A program made the position numbers and the translations under genes. Under the pieces are notes generated by a model. It saw only the letters and a list, made by a program, of their open reading frames with translations. It did no database searches and was not told where the DNA came from. Shown one piece after another: positions 25,835 to 33,658 of a stretch of 64,000 nt of DNA. Each line of letters starts with the position of its first letter. Position 1 is the first letter of the stretch. This stretch comes from Dehalococcoidia bacterium (lineage in GTDB: Bacteria > Chloroflexota > Dehalococcoidia > CAUJGQ01): the NCBI GenBank assembly GCA_035310145.1, contig DATGEL010000039.1, forward strand, positions 27,764 to 91,763. The letters run 5' to 3'.

Positions 25835-26955
25835 AGACGAGACGAAGGCGCGTCTCGACCTTGAGTATCGTGGCCGTGCTGGGCGCGGTGACGCTGGCCG
25901 CCGGCCTCTCGTTTGCGCTGGTGGCACATGCGGACAACAGCAGCGGCAACGCGGCGGCCGGGTCGCGCGGCAGCGGCAGCCAGGCGAAGAGCGCCCACCC
26001 CGCCGCGAGCAGTGACACCGGCGCCCAGGGCGGCGTGGCGATCGAGGCGCAGAACCAGCCAGGCAACCAGGGCTATCTCGGGCTCTCCGTGCAGGACGAC
26101 AACGGCAAGCTCACCGTCGCCTCCGTCGTCGCCGGCGGGCCGGCGGAGAAGGCCGGAGTGAAGCAGGGCGACGTGATCACCGCCGTGAACGGCGCCAACG
26201 TCGCCTCCTTCATTGATCTGAAGAAGGCGCTGGGCGGCAAGCATCCCGGCGACAGCGTGGCGCTGGCAATCAGCCGCGGCGGCAACGCCCAGAACCTGAC
26301 GGTGACGCTCGGCGACGCGGCCGCGGCCGGCATTCCCGCCCGCCCGGGTGGACAGGGCAAGGGAGCGCTGCCCGGCTTCGCGGGCATCGGCGCGGCGCTG
26401 AGCCAGGGCTTCGATCGCTTCATCAGCGTCGAGACGAAGACGAAGGACGCGAACGGGCAGGTGCATACCGACACGGTCGTCGGCGGCACGGTGAAGTCGG
26501 TCAGCGGCAACTCGGTGGTCGTCACGCTGAACAGCGGCAGCGGTGATCAGACCTTCACGGTGGACGGCAACACACGCGTGATCAAGGGTCCCCACAGCGG
26601 CCAGAAGCAGCAGCAGGGCGCCGCGGCGCTCGCGCAGAACGACAAGGCGCTGGTCGCCACGCGCGACGGATCGACCACGGCGAGCTGGATCTTCGTGGTC
26701 GATCCGAACGGCTTCGGCTTCTTCCACGGCCGGGGCGGCGGCCAGGGCAACCAGAACGGGCAAGGCGGGCAGGGCGGCATCAGCTTCGGCCCGAACGGCT
26801 CGATCAACATCACGCTGCCGGGCGGGCAAAGCATCACGGTACCCGGCCAGGGCAACGCCAACTCGCCGGTGCTGCCGCCGCCGGGCAACAGCAAGAGCAA
26901 CGGCGGCGGCAATCGCAGCCCGTTCGGCAACGGCTCGCGCGGGCCGGCGTACTGA
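25831..26955 (+). CDS. Exported PDZ-domain protein
   Basis: The 374-residue protein begins with a signal/anchor (STLSIVAVLGAVTLAAGLSF), a low-complexity Ser/Gly linker, then a PDZ domain (GYLGLSVQDDNGKLTVASVV, KAGVKQGDVITAVNG) near residues 80-165. A second domain (HTDTVVGGTVKSVSGNSVVV, FTVDGNTRVIKG) resembles the DUF5666 beta-barrel, and a Gly/Gln/Asn-rich tail ends the protein. There is no protease domain, so it is a binding protein rather than a HtrA enzyme. It is translationally coupled to the kinase by ATGA and probably modulates envelope-stress sensing. Confidence 0.85.
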   Translation: MKTRRRRVSTLSIVAVLGAVTLAAGLSFALVAHADNSSGNAAAGSRGSGSQAKSAHPAASSDTGAQGGVAIEAQNQPGNQGYLGLSVQDDNGKLTVASVVAGGPAEKAGVKQGDVITAVNGANVASFIDLKKALGGKHPGDSVALAISRGGNAQNLTVTLGDAAAAGIPARPGGQGKGALPGFAGIGAALSQGFDRFISVETKTKDANGQVHTDTVVGGTVKSVSGNSVVVTLNSGSGDQTFTVDGNTRVIKGPHSGQKQQQGAAALAQNDKALVATRDGSTTASWIFVVDPNGFGFFHGRGGGQGNQNGQGGQGGISFGPNGSINITLPGGQSITVPGQGNANSPVLPPPGNSKSNGGGNRSPFGNGSRGPAY

Positions 26956-27042
26956 AGCGCGGCTTCCTGGCCGGCTCGCGGTCTGGTCGCTGAGTCTTCT
27001 CGGACGCCAAGTCGCCGGCACTGAAGCATCGGGCGGACACGG

Positions 27043-27075
27043 GGCGGCCCGCATCAGCTGTTGATGCGGGCCGCC
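27043..27075 (+). terminator. Terminator of the two-component/PDZ operon
   Basis: GGCGGCCCGCATCA and TGATGCGGGCCGCC form a perfect 14-bp stem with a five-base loop, 88 bases after the PDZ stop codon. There is no long T run. Confidence 0.65.
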
Positions 27076-27239
27076 GGCGCGCCCCGCGGGCGCTTGTGCG
27101 CGGCTTCAGTTATGATGAGCGGCGTCGGGCGTCGTGGGCCTTCCCGGCGACCCGCAAGACGTGAGCAGGCCGCCGACGGCACGCGCCCGCGAGACGGTGA
27201 GCGCGGACGGCAACGGCAGCGAAATCGAGGAGGAGCACC

Positions 27240-28214
27240 GTGCCCGGACATCTCGAAGGCAAGGTCATCGTCGTAACGGGAGGCGGCCGCGGCATCGGAC
27301 GCGGCGTGGCGATGCTGGCGGCGCGCGAAGGCGCCAAGGTCGTGGTCTGCGACGCCGGTGTGGCCGTGGACGGCTCCGGCGCCGACGCCGGCCCGGCGCA
27401 GGAGGTGGTGCGCGAGATCAAAGGCGAGGGCGGCGCCGCCGTCGCGAGCAACTCCAACATCTCGACCATGGCGGGCGGCGAGGCGGCGATCAAGGCGGCG
27501 CTGGACAACTTCCAGCGGCTGGACTGCGTGATCAATGTGGCAGGCATTCTGCGCGACCGCATGGTGTTCAACATGACCGAAGAGGAGTGGGACGCGGTGA
27601 TCGCCGTCCACCTCAAGGGCCACTTCGCCACGATCAAGCCGGCCTCGATCATCTTCCGCCAGCAGCGCAGCGGGCGAATCATCAACTACACCTCCGTTTC
27701 CGGCCTGATCGGCAGCTCGGGCCAGGCGAACTACGGTGCGGCCAAGGCGGGGATCGCCGGCCTCACGCGCGTGGTGGCGCGCGACCTCGGCCGCTACGGC
27801 GCCACCTGCAACGCGATCTCGCCCGGCGCCTCCACGCGCATGACGGCCACCGTGCCCGACAGCACGCGCGAGCGCCGCGCCGCCTCCGGCATTCAGAGCG
27901 GCGGCTCGACCGTGGCCGCGGCGCCGAACCCGGCGATGCAGATGCGCGAGCCCGAGTACGTGGCGCCGATGACCTGCTGGCTGGCGACGGACGCCGCCTG
28001 GAACGTCAACGGCCAGATCTTCAACGTCAACGGCGGCACGGTGGCCCTGCTGAACCACCCGACGCCGCTGAAGACGATCTGGAAGCCGGGCATGTGGACG
28101 CTGGACGAGCTGGATCTGCACGTGCCCAGCCAGCTGCTGGCCGGCTACCAGAACCCGGCGCCGCCGCCCGCCGACCTGGCGGTGGCCGGCCGCGAGGCGA
28201 AGGCCACGGCGTAG
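27240..28214 (+). CDS. SDR family 3-hydroxyacyl-CoA dehydrogenase-like protein
   Basis: The 324-residue protein has a complete SDR core: VIVVTGGGRGIGRGVAMLAA cofactor loop, CVINVAGILRDRMVFNMTEE, catalytic Ser in YTSVSGLIGSSG and YxxxK in NYGAAKAGIAG. The pattern AGILRDRMVFNMTEEEWD resembles the dehydrogenase part of multifunctional beta-oxidation enzymes (MFE-2). The C-terminal 70 residues (LKTIWKPGMWTLDELDLHVP) extend beyond a standard SDR. The start is GTG 27240 after GAGGAGGAG. It probably oxidises a 3-hydroxyacyl-CoA with NAD. Confidence 0.88.
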   Translation: MPGHLEGKVIVVTGGGRGIGRGVAMLAAREGAKVVVCDAGVAVDGSGADAGPAQEVVREIKGEGGAAVASNSNISTMAGGEAAIKAALDNFQRLDCVINVAGILRDRMVFNMTEEEWDAVIAVHLKGHFATIKPASIIFRQQRSGRIINYTSVSGLIGSSGQANYGAAKAGIAGLTRVVARDLGRYGATCNAISPGASTRMTATVPDSTRERRAASGIQSGGSTVAAAPNPAMQMREPEYVAPMTCWLATDAAWNVNGQIFNVNGGTVALLNHPTPLKTIWKPGMWTLDELDLHVPSQLLAGYQNPAPPPADLAVAGREAKATA

Positions 28215-28597
28215 GCGGCCAGCCGCCCCGCGGTCTTTCTCGGTCCCTTCTCACCTGCACGCAGGCGGCGGGAGTTCCGCCGCCTGCGTCGCGCGCCCGC
28301 ACATGGCCGGCGGCAGGCGCATTCCCGCGAACCCATCTCTACCACCCGCTGCCGGCGCGCCGTCGGCTTTCGGCGCTTCGCCTGTCCGGTAAAGCCGCAC
28401 CACGCCCGGCTGCCTCCGCCCGACAGACAGCCCTGCCCGTGCTTGTTACAACGGTCACAAGCGGAACGTTGCTCCCCGAGGCGGTGCGCGGTCGCCGTGA
28501 GGGCGCCAGATGGACGTACGCATGACTCGCCCCTGGTTGTGAGCTAGCCGCCGGCAGCGCCGGCAGACGCAGTCCGCGGCAACGAGGTTGGAGCGAG
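28215..28597. other. Intergenic region upstream of the hemerythrin gene
   Basis: No gene is convincing. GCAGGCGGCGGGAGTTCCGCCGCCTGC at about 28261-28287 folds into a strong hairpin (GCAGGCGGCGG/CCGCCGCCTGC shown as its arms) that can terminate the SDR transcript. The Crp/Fnr-type palindrome at 28442 lies further downstream. Confidence 0.5.
28442..28461. promoter_or_regulatory. Crp/Fnr-family operator candidate (HcpR/Crp-like palindrome)
   Basis: CTTGTTACAACGGTCACAAG matches its own reverse complement at 14 of 20 positions (pattern CTTGT-n-AC-n4-GT-n-ACAAG). This is close to the TTGTGA-n6-TCACAA sites of Crp/HcpR-type regulators. It lies 137 bases before a hemerythrin-NnrS gene pair, both linked with nitric-oxide or oxygen stress. 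Confidence 0.5.
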
Positions 28598-29182
28598 ATG
28601 ACACCGGTAATCACGGCAGCGACCCCGGCGGCGATCGCCGGGCTTCTGCGCGAGCACATCGCGGCAAACGAACAGTTCGCGTCGTTCAAAGAGGCCGTCG
28701 ATCGCGCCACTGCCGCCGAGGCCGCGAGTGTTGCCGCCGCGATCGATGCCACCTGGCGTACGCTCGCCTTCATGGAGAACGAACTTGAGCTGCACATCGC
28801 CCACGAAGAGGGGCCGTTCTTTCCGCGGCTGAAGGACGCGATGCCCGCCGGCGACCGGCTGATCGACGAGATGGTGGCCGAGCACGACCTGATCCGCATG
28901 AAGGGCGACGCCGTGCGCGCGGCGATTTTCGAGGTGCTGGACGGCCACGACGAACTGCGCAGCGAGGCGGCGGCGTTGCGGGCGCTGGCCGAACGCGCCG
29001 CCGAAGGCATGCCGCAGCCGCAGCGGCTGGCAGAGCTGAAGCAGGCGGCGGCAGCGCTGGTCGAGAAGGTGAGCGTACACTTCGAGAACGAAGAGGAGTT
29101 GGTCTTTCCCTTGGCGTCGCAGCTGCTGCCCGCGGGCATCCTGGACCAGATCGCACAGGAGATGCGGATGCTGGAGCCGTGA
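28598..29182 (+). CDS. Hemerythrin HHE-domain protein
   Basis: The 194-residue helical protein has the metal-ligand pattern of hemerythrin-like proteins: LLREHIAANEQF (first His), LELHIAHEEGPFFPRL (His, His-Glu), MVAEHDLIRMKGDAV (His) and VSVHFENEEELVFPLA (His with Glu). Such di-iron proteins bind oxygen or nitric oxide or repair iron-sulfur damage in the cytoplasm. The start at 28598 is an ATG. Its stop overlaps the GTG start of the NnrS-like gene by four bases, so the two proteins are made together, probably as a nitrosative-stress module. Confidence 0.85.
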   Translation: MTPVITAATPAAIAGLLREHIAANEQFASFKEAVDRATAAEAASVAAAIDATWRTLAFMENELELHIAHEEGPFFPRLKDAMPAGDRLIDEMVAEHDLIRMKGDAVRAAIFEVLDGHDELRSEAAALRALAERAAEGMPQPQRLAELKQAAAALVEKVSVHFENEEELVFPLASQLLPAGILDQIAQEMRMLEP

Positions 29183-30579
29183 ACGGGCCGTCGCGCCCGA
29201 CGCGCGAACAGCGCTCCGCGTCCGAGGCAAACCGCGGCCACCTGCCCAGACCAACACGCGGCGCCGAGCCGGCCGTTGCCAACAGAGAGGCCCTGCCTGC
29301 CGTCGCCACGCTGGGCGCGGCCGGCTTCGCGATCGGCCTCGGCCTGCTGCTGGCGATCGCCCTCACCGTCGCCGCCGGCGCAGGCGCGGACTGGGGGCCG
29401 CGCTGGCGGGCGCTGGCGCAGGTCCACGGCCAGATCATGACCCTGGGCTGGGCGGGGCTGTTCGTGGTGGGCATGGCGGCGCGGCTGCTGCCGCGCTTCA
29501 GCGGCACACCGCTGCGCCATCCGCGCCTGCTCTACGCCGCAGCCGTGCTGATCGCTTCCGGTTTGATCCTGCGCACACTGGTGCAGCCGTTCGGAGAGCT
29601 GCCGGGCGGCCGGGCGCTGCTGGTAGTCGGCGGCCTGCTCTTCGGCCTGGGCGCGCTCTGCTTCGCCGGCTCGTTGCTCGCTACCCTGGCGCGGCCCCTG
29701 CGCGAGCGCCGTCCCTTCGCCGCCTTCTGCGCCGCCGGCGCGCTCTGGCTGCCGGTCGCCAGTCTGCTCGGCGTCTGGACGCTGGCCCGCGCGACGACGG
29801 GCGCGGCCTTCATCGTCTCCGGCGCGGACGAGGCGCCGCTGCTCTTCGCCGAACTGTACGGCTTCCTGCTCTGCTTCATGCTCGGCGTCTCGCTGCGCAG
29901 CCTGCCCACGCTCTTCGCCTGGAAGACGCCCGCCTGGCTGGCCTGGCTCGCCTTCGCAGCGCTGCAGGGCGGGCTGCTGCTGAGCGTGGGCGTGCGGCTG
30001 GCCGAGGCGGCGGGCGGCGCCAACCTTTGGGCGCTGAGCGCGGCCGGGCGGCTGCTGTTCGCGGGCGGGCTCGTCGCGGGCGCCGGCTGCATCGGCGTCT
30101 GGCGGCCCGCCTCGCGCATGCGGGACACGGCGCAGGCGATCGCGCTCCTGCTGCGGGCGGCGTACGGCTGGCTGCTTGCCGATGCGGCGCTGATCGCCTA
30201 TGGCGCCTGGCGCGGCCTGCGCCTTCACGCCGAAACGCCCGCCGCGATCGACGATGCCGCGCGGCACGTCTTCGCCCTGGGCGTGGTTTCGACGCTGATC
30301 ATCGGCATGGCGTACCTGGTGGGCCACATGTTCGCCGCGGAGCGCGCTCAGGGCGCCGCCATGGCCCGGCGCGTGCGTGTCTACGCCTGGCTGCTCGGCG
30401 CGGCGGTCGTGTTGCGGGCCGGCGGCGCCCTGCTGGAAGAGCGCGGCGTGCTGGCGACGCGCTACTGGCCGATGGCCGCCGCGGGCGTGCTGGCGCTGGC
30501 CGCGCTCACGCTCTTCGCCTGGCGGCTGCTCTGGGGGCTGCGCCATTCGTATCTGAGCGAGCGGGCGCGGCGCCCATAG
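29179..30579 (+). CDS. NnrS-like multi-spanning membrane protein
   Basis: The 466-residue protein has a hydrophilic N-terminus of about 40 residues and then roughly twelve membrane helices. Family-like features are the early AQVHGQIMTLGWAGLFVVGM (a conserved His in the membrane region), GMAARLLPRFSG, LLCFMLGVSLRSLPTLFAW and IIGMAYLVGHMFAAER. NnrS proteins are heme-containing and protect against nitric oxide in other bacteria. The start is GTG 29179 overlapping the hemerythrin stop (GTGA). The Crp/Fnr-type site upstream of the pair supports a shared nitrosative-stress role. Confidence 0.75.
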   Translation: MNGPSRPTREQRSASEANRGHLPRPTRGAEPAVANREALPAVATLGAAGFAIGLGLLLAIALTVAAGAGADWGPRWRALAQVHGQIMTLGWAGLFVVGMAARLLPRFSGTPLRHPRLLYAAAVLIASGLILRTLVQPFGELPGGRALLVVGGLLFGLGALCFAGSLLATLARPLRERRPFAAFCAAGALWLPVASLLGVWTLARATTGAAFIVSGADEAPLLFAELYGFLLCFMLGVSLRSLPTLFAWKTPAWLAWLAFAALQGGLLLSVGVRLAEAAGGANLWALSAAGRLLFAGGLVAGAGCIGVWRPASRMRDTAQAIALLLRAAYGWLLADAALIAYGAWRGLRLHAETPAAIDDAARHVFALGVVSTLIIGMAYLVGHMFAAERAQGAAMARRVRVYAWLLGAAVVLRAGGALLEERGVLATRYWPMAAAGVLALAALTLFAWRLLWGLRHSYLSERARRP

Positions 30580-30826
30580 CGCGCCGCCCGCCTGCCAAAC
30601 ACGGGGCTGCGGGTGCGCGGCGCGTGGCGTCATGCGCGGCGCGTACCCAGTCGCGGCCACCCGCGCTGCGTCTCCCTTGTCCGGCAAACCCCGACGACGA
30701 CGGCGGGCCGAACTTGTCGTTCCCTGCCCGACAGACCGGCGCCGTGCCAACCGAGATACTACGCGTGGGCAGATGGCCGCTCTTCTGAAGATGCCGGGCG
30801 GCAGGAAAAGGCGAGGAGGTGCCGCG

Positions 30827-31666
30827 ATGGAGCTGGCACGACGCATCGGTACACCGATCTAAAAGACGGAGGCGTTCCCCGATCCCGGCTTCGTCCGCGC
30901 GATCTTCGGCAGCCCGATGATGGCGCCGCTCTTCCTGCTGCTGCGGCTGTACATCGGCTGGCAGTGGCTTTCGGCGGGCATTGAAAAGGTGAACAGCCCC
31001 GCCTGGACGCGGACGGGCACGGCGCTGCAGGGCTTCTGGACGAACGCGACCAAGGTGGACGCCGGCGCGAAGGGCGCAGCGGTTCACTACGGCTGGTACC
31101 ACGACTTCCTCCAATACATGCTTGACCGCGAGTGGTACACCTGGTTCGCCAGGCTGATCGCCTTCGGCGAGACGGTGATCGGCATCGCCCTGATCGTGGG
31201 CGCCTTCGTGGGCGTGGCGGCCTTCTTCGGAGCCTTCATGAACTTCAACTTCATGCTCGCCGGCTCGGCCAGCATCAACCCGGTGCTGTTCGCGCTCGCC
31301 ATCCTGCTCGTGCTGGGCTGGAAGGTCGCCGGCTACCTCGGCGCGGACTACTACCTCTTGCCGGCCATCGGCACGCCGTGGAAGCCCGGCCATGCGCTGG
31401 AGTCTGCGCATGAGGAGCCGGTACGGCCAGGGATGACGACGCTGGGGGTGCTGGGCTGGGTGGTCGCCTTTGCCGCGGCTGGGGTGGTCGCCGTGGTGGC
31501 GAACAACCAGTGGAACGCGGCGCACCCGCTGGTCGGCTACATCGTGGCACTGGCCGGTGTGATCGTCGCCTGGCTGGCGGGCGAGGCGATCCTCACGGCC
31601 ACGCACCGGCCGCAGGCGGAAGGTACCGCAGGCACTGGCCTGCCAGGGCTGCGGCCGCGGGCATAA
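30827..31666 (+). pseudogene. DoxX-family membrane protein with in-frame TAA at codon 12
   Basis: An ideal ribosome site GAGGAGGTG precedes ATG 30827, which encodes MELARRIGTPI and then TAA at 30860-30862. The same frame continues without interruption as KTEAFPDPGFVRAIFGSP and the full DoxX protein (LLLRLYIGWQWLSAGIEKV, four membrane helices, VGLxxxx-like GETVIGIALIVGAFVG). GAA to TAA would explain it. Reinitiation at the ATG-ATG of 30917 would yield a 249-residue protein that still contains all helices, so function may survive. DoxX proteins belong to quinone-linked or redox membrane complexes. Confidence 0.7.
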
Positions 31667-31683
31667 CCTCCTCGGCATAGCAG

Positions 31684-31731
31684 CGCAGGGCGGCGGCGCG
31701 GGAGCTCTTGCTCCCGCGCCGCCGCCCTGCG
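31684..31731. terminator. Bidirectional terminator
   Basis: A perfect 22-bp stem (CGCAGGGCGGCGGCGCGGGA and its complement, plus GC) with a TCTT loop lies between the convergent DoxX and MerR-like genes. Confidence 0.8.
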
Positions 31732-31768
31732 TTGGTGTCGGTTCAGCGGGCACCGTCGCTGGCCGGCG

Positions 31769-32110
31769 CTACGCGTGCGGGAAGGGCCAGCGCGGGGCGA
31801 GCGCCTCGTTCTCGGCGGCGTTCTGCGCGGGTACGGGCAGGTTGCTCGAGCGCGGCGCGTCCGTCGGCCAGGAATGCAGGCCGTGATCCACGCCGGGGAA
31901 ATGCTCGCGGCGGTAGGCCTGCTGGCGGAAGTCGAGCAGCGCGCTTTCGGGGATGCGGTAGCCCGAGCGCCCGCCGGGCTCGGCGCGCAGCCGCCCTTCC
32001 TCGATGAGCTCCAGCACGCTTTCCAGGCGCAGCAGCAGGCGGCCGGCTACCTCGCCCGGTGAAAGATAGCGCTCGCCCTGCTGGAGTGGCGGCGTTGCGT
32101 CGATGGTCAC
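31769..32110 (-). CDS. Helix-turn-helix (excisionase/MerR-like) domain protein
   Basis: The 113-residue product has a winged-helix domain of the excisionase type: RYLSPGEVAGRLLLRLESVL, LIEEGRLRAEPGGRSGYRIP and ESALLDFRQQAY, about residues 14-65. The C-terminal 45 residues are Pro/Ala-rich without a domain. GTG 32110 follows GGAGG with ideal spacing; a TTG six codons upstream also opens the frame. Such proteins bind DNA as small transcription or recombination factors. It lies downstream of the tRNA cluster on the same strand. Confidence 0.65.
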   Translation of the reverse strand: MTIDATPPLQQGERYLSPGEVAGRLLLRLESVLELIEEGRLRAEPGGRSGYRIPESALLDFRQQAYRREHFPGVDHGLHSWPTDAPRSSNLPVPAQNAAENEALAPRWPFPHA

Positions 32111-32192
32111 CGGCTCGCCTCCGGCCAAGGTGGATCGCGATCAGAAACGGCGGCCTGCCGGCCGCCGACCTGCGTGCTGGGTCTGCCTGCTG

Positions 32193-32269
32193 TGGCGCGC
32201 TCGGCGGGACTCGAACCCACGACCTTCAGGTCCGCAACCTGACGCTCTATCCGACTGAGCTACGAGCGC
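32193..32269 (-). tRNA. tRNA-Arg, anticodon GCG
   Basis: The minus strand gives GCGCTCG/CGAGCGC acceptor, D arm GCTCAGTCGGATAGAGC, anticodon stem TCAGG/CCTGA with loop TTGCGGA (anticodon GCG), T arm GTGGG-TTCGAGT-CCCGC, discriminator G and encoded CCA. It reads CGC/CGU. An unmodified G34 here is unusual, since most bacteria use an ACG anticodon. Confidence 0.92.
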
Positions 32270-32312
32270 ACGTTGCCGTGCGATGCCTCAATGCCTCAGG
32301 ACCCAGGCCCGG

Positions 32313-32397
32313 TGCCGAAGGGGAGATTTGAACTCCCACGAGCGTAAAGCTCACTACACCCTGAATGTAGCGCGTCTGCCGGTTCCGCCACTTCGGC
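32313..32397 (-). tRNA. tRNA-Leu, anticodon CAG
   Basis: The sequence reads GCCGAAG/CTTCGGC acceptor, a class II variable arm (TGAGCTTTACGCTCG), anticodon stem CTACA/TGTAG with loop TTCAGGG (anticodon CAG) and T loop TTCAAAT. The 3' end is followed by CCG instead of CCA, so CCA would be added or repaired after transcription. It reads CUG. Confidence 0.92.
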
Positions 32398-32426
32398 TTG
32401 CTTGCCAGCCCGTTCGCCCGGGCGGC

Positions 32427-32503
32427 TGGTGGGCGACACTGGACTCGAACCAGTGACCTCTTCGGTGTGAACGAAGCGCTCTAACCAACTGAGCTAGCCG
32501 CCC
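32427..32503 (-). tRNA. tRNA-Val, anticodon CAC
   Basis: Acceptor GGGCGGC/GTCGCCC with one G-T pair, D arm GCTCAGTTGGTTAGAGC, anticodon stem CTTCG/CGAAG with loop TTCACAC (anticodon CAC), T arm ACTGG-TTCGAGT-CCAGT, and encoded CCA. It reads GUG and is the first of three clustered minus-strand tRNAs. Confidence 0.94.
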
Positions 32504-32634
32504 GCCGCGTACTCTGGCTCGCAGACCTCCATGCTAGTTCAGCGCCGTGATCTGGTCAACCCCACGCTGGCGAAGGGGATTGTGCCCGCGCTCACAAGAG
32601 TGCGACAATCCGTTGAACGTAGCCCAATTTTGGC

Positions 32635-32663
32635 TTGAAAGCGCGAAATCCAGCGCATACAAT
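32635..32663 (+). promoter_or_regulatory. Sigma70-type promoter of the TPR gene
   Basis: TTGAAA (32635-32640) and TACAAT (32658-32663) are separated by exactly 17 bases. Transcription would start near 32670, which excludes ATG 32662 (inside the -10 box) and fixes the gene start at ATG 32692. Confidence 0.75.
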
Positions 32664-32691
32664 GCCCGGAGTCTCAGAACAGGAACCCGCG

Positions 32692-33549
32692 ATGGTATAC
32701 CAAACCGACGAACTCGCACGTCTGCGCCGCCAGCGCAGCGAACAGGCAATTAAGGCCGCCATGCAGAGCCGCTGGGAAGAGGCGGTCCAGCTCAACCAGC
32801 AGATCATCGAGCTGACCGGCGGCCGCGACGGCGACGCCTTCAATCGCCTCGGCCGCGCCCTGATGGCGATCGGCCGCTACCGCGATGCCCGCGAAGCCTA
32901 CGGCCGCGCCCTGCAGATCGACCCCACCAACCAGATCGCGCGCAAGAACTACTCCTCGCTCGAGCAAAAGGCGCAGGGCGAGGCGCCTGCGCTCGCCACG
33001 CCGCGCGACTACGTCGACCCCAAGCTCTTCGTCGAAGAGACGGGCAAATCCGGCATCACCGCGCTGATGCGCCCGCAGCGCGAGGCGATCAGCCACATGA
33101 CTGCCGGCGAGCGCGTGCTGCTGCGCCGCGAGGGCAACCAGCTCTTCGCCGACAACACGGCCGGCGATCTGCTCGGCCAGGTCGAGCCGCGCCTTGCCTT
33201 GCGCCTGCTGCGCTTCATGGACGGCGGCAATCAGTACGCCGCCGCCATCTCCGCGCTCACGCACGACGGCGCCCGCGTCATCATTAAAGAAACGTTCCAG
33301 CACCCCAGCCAGGCCGGCCGGCCCTCCTTTCCGCCTTCCGGGCTCAACGGCTCGCCCCGTCCCTACACGCGCGAGGGCCTGGTGCGCTACGACGACGAGG
33401 ACGAAGAGGTCCAGGAAGAGACCGAGGCCGGCGAGGGCTGGGACACAGACGGCGACGCCCAGGAGACGACCGGCGACGTGCGCCTGCTCGATTACCAGAA
33501 GGCGCAGGAGCGCGACGACAGCGATGGCTCGCCCTACGACGACGAGTAA
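32692..33549 (+). CDS. TPR protein with acidic C-terminal tail
   Basis: The 285-residue protein has an N-terminal TPR pair (ELARLRRQRSEQAIKAAMQS, DAFNRLGRALMAIGRYRDAR, AYGRALQIDPTNQIARKNYS, residues about 6-90). A conserved middle domain follows (AISHMTAGERVLLRREGNQL, GQVEPRLALRLLRFMDGGNQ, YAAAISALTHDGARVIIKET), and the Asp/Glu-rich tail ends at DDSDGSPYDDE. The start at 32692 is set by the promoter just upstream and CAGGAA before it. It has no signal peptide, so it acts in the cytoplasm. I recall this architecture from Chloroflexota but not with a proven function. Confidence 0.75.
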   Translation: MVYQTDELARLRRQRSEQAIKAAMQSRWEEAVQLNQQIIELTGGRDGDAFNRLGRALMAIGRYRDAREAYGRALQIDPTNQIARKNYSSLEQKAQGEAPALATPRDYVDPKLFVEETGKSGITALMRPQREAISHMTAGERVLLRREGNQLFADNTAGDLLGQVEPRLALRLLRFMDGGNQYAAAISALTHDGARVIIKETFQHPSQAGRPSFPPSGLNGSPRPYTREGLVRYDDEDEEVQEETEAGEGWDTDGDAQETTGDVRLLDYQKAQERDDSDGSPYDDE

Positions 33550-33658
33550 ATCGCGCGTCCCATCCCCGGCTGCACAGGCATAGACGGAACCGCCGGACCC
33601 GGGCTGGCCATGCTCGGTTCGGCGGAAGATCCTCCTGGATTCGCCTCAACCGGATGCT

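Noticed and set aside
28339..30846. 835-codon open frame on the minus strand
   Set aside because: Antisense to hemerythrin and NnrS genes; low-complexity Arg/Gln/Ala protein typical of a GC-rich shadow frame.
32662..32691. ATG 32662 as start of the TPR gene
   Set aside because: It lies in the -10 box of a promoter with ideal spacing, so it would not be transcribed.
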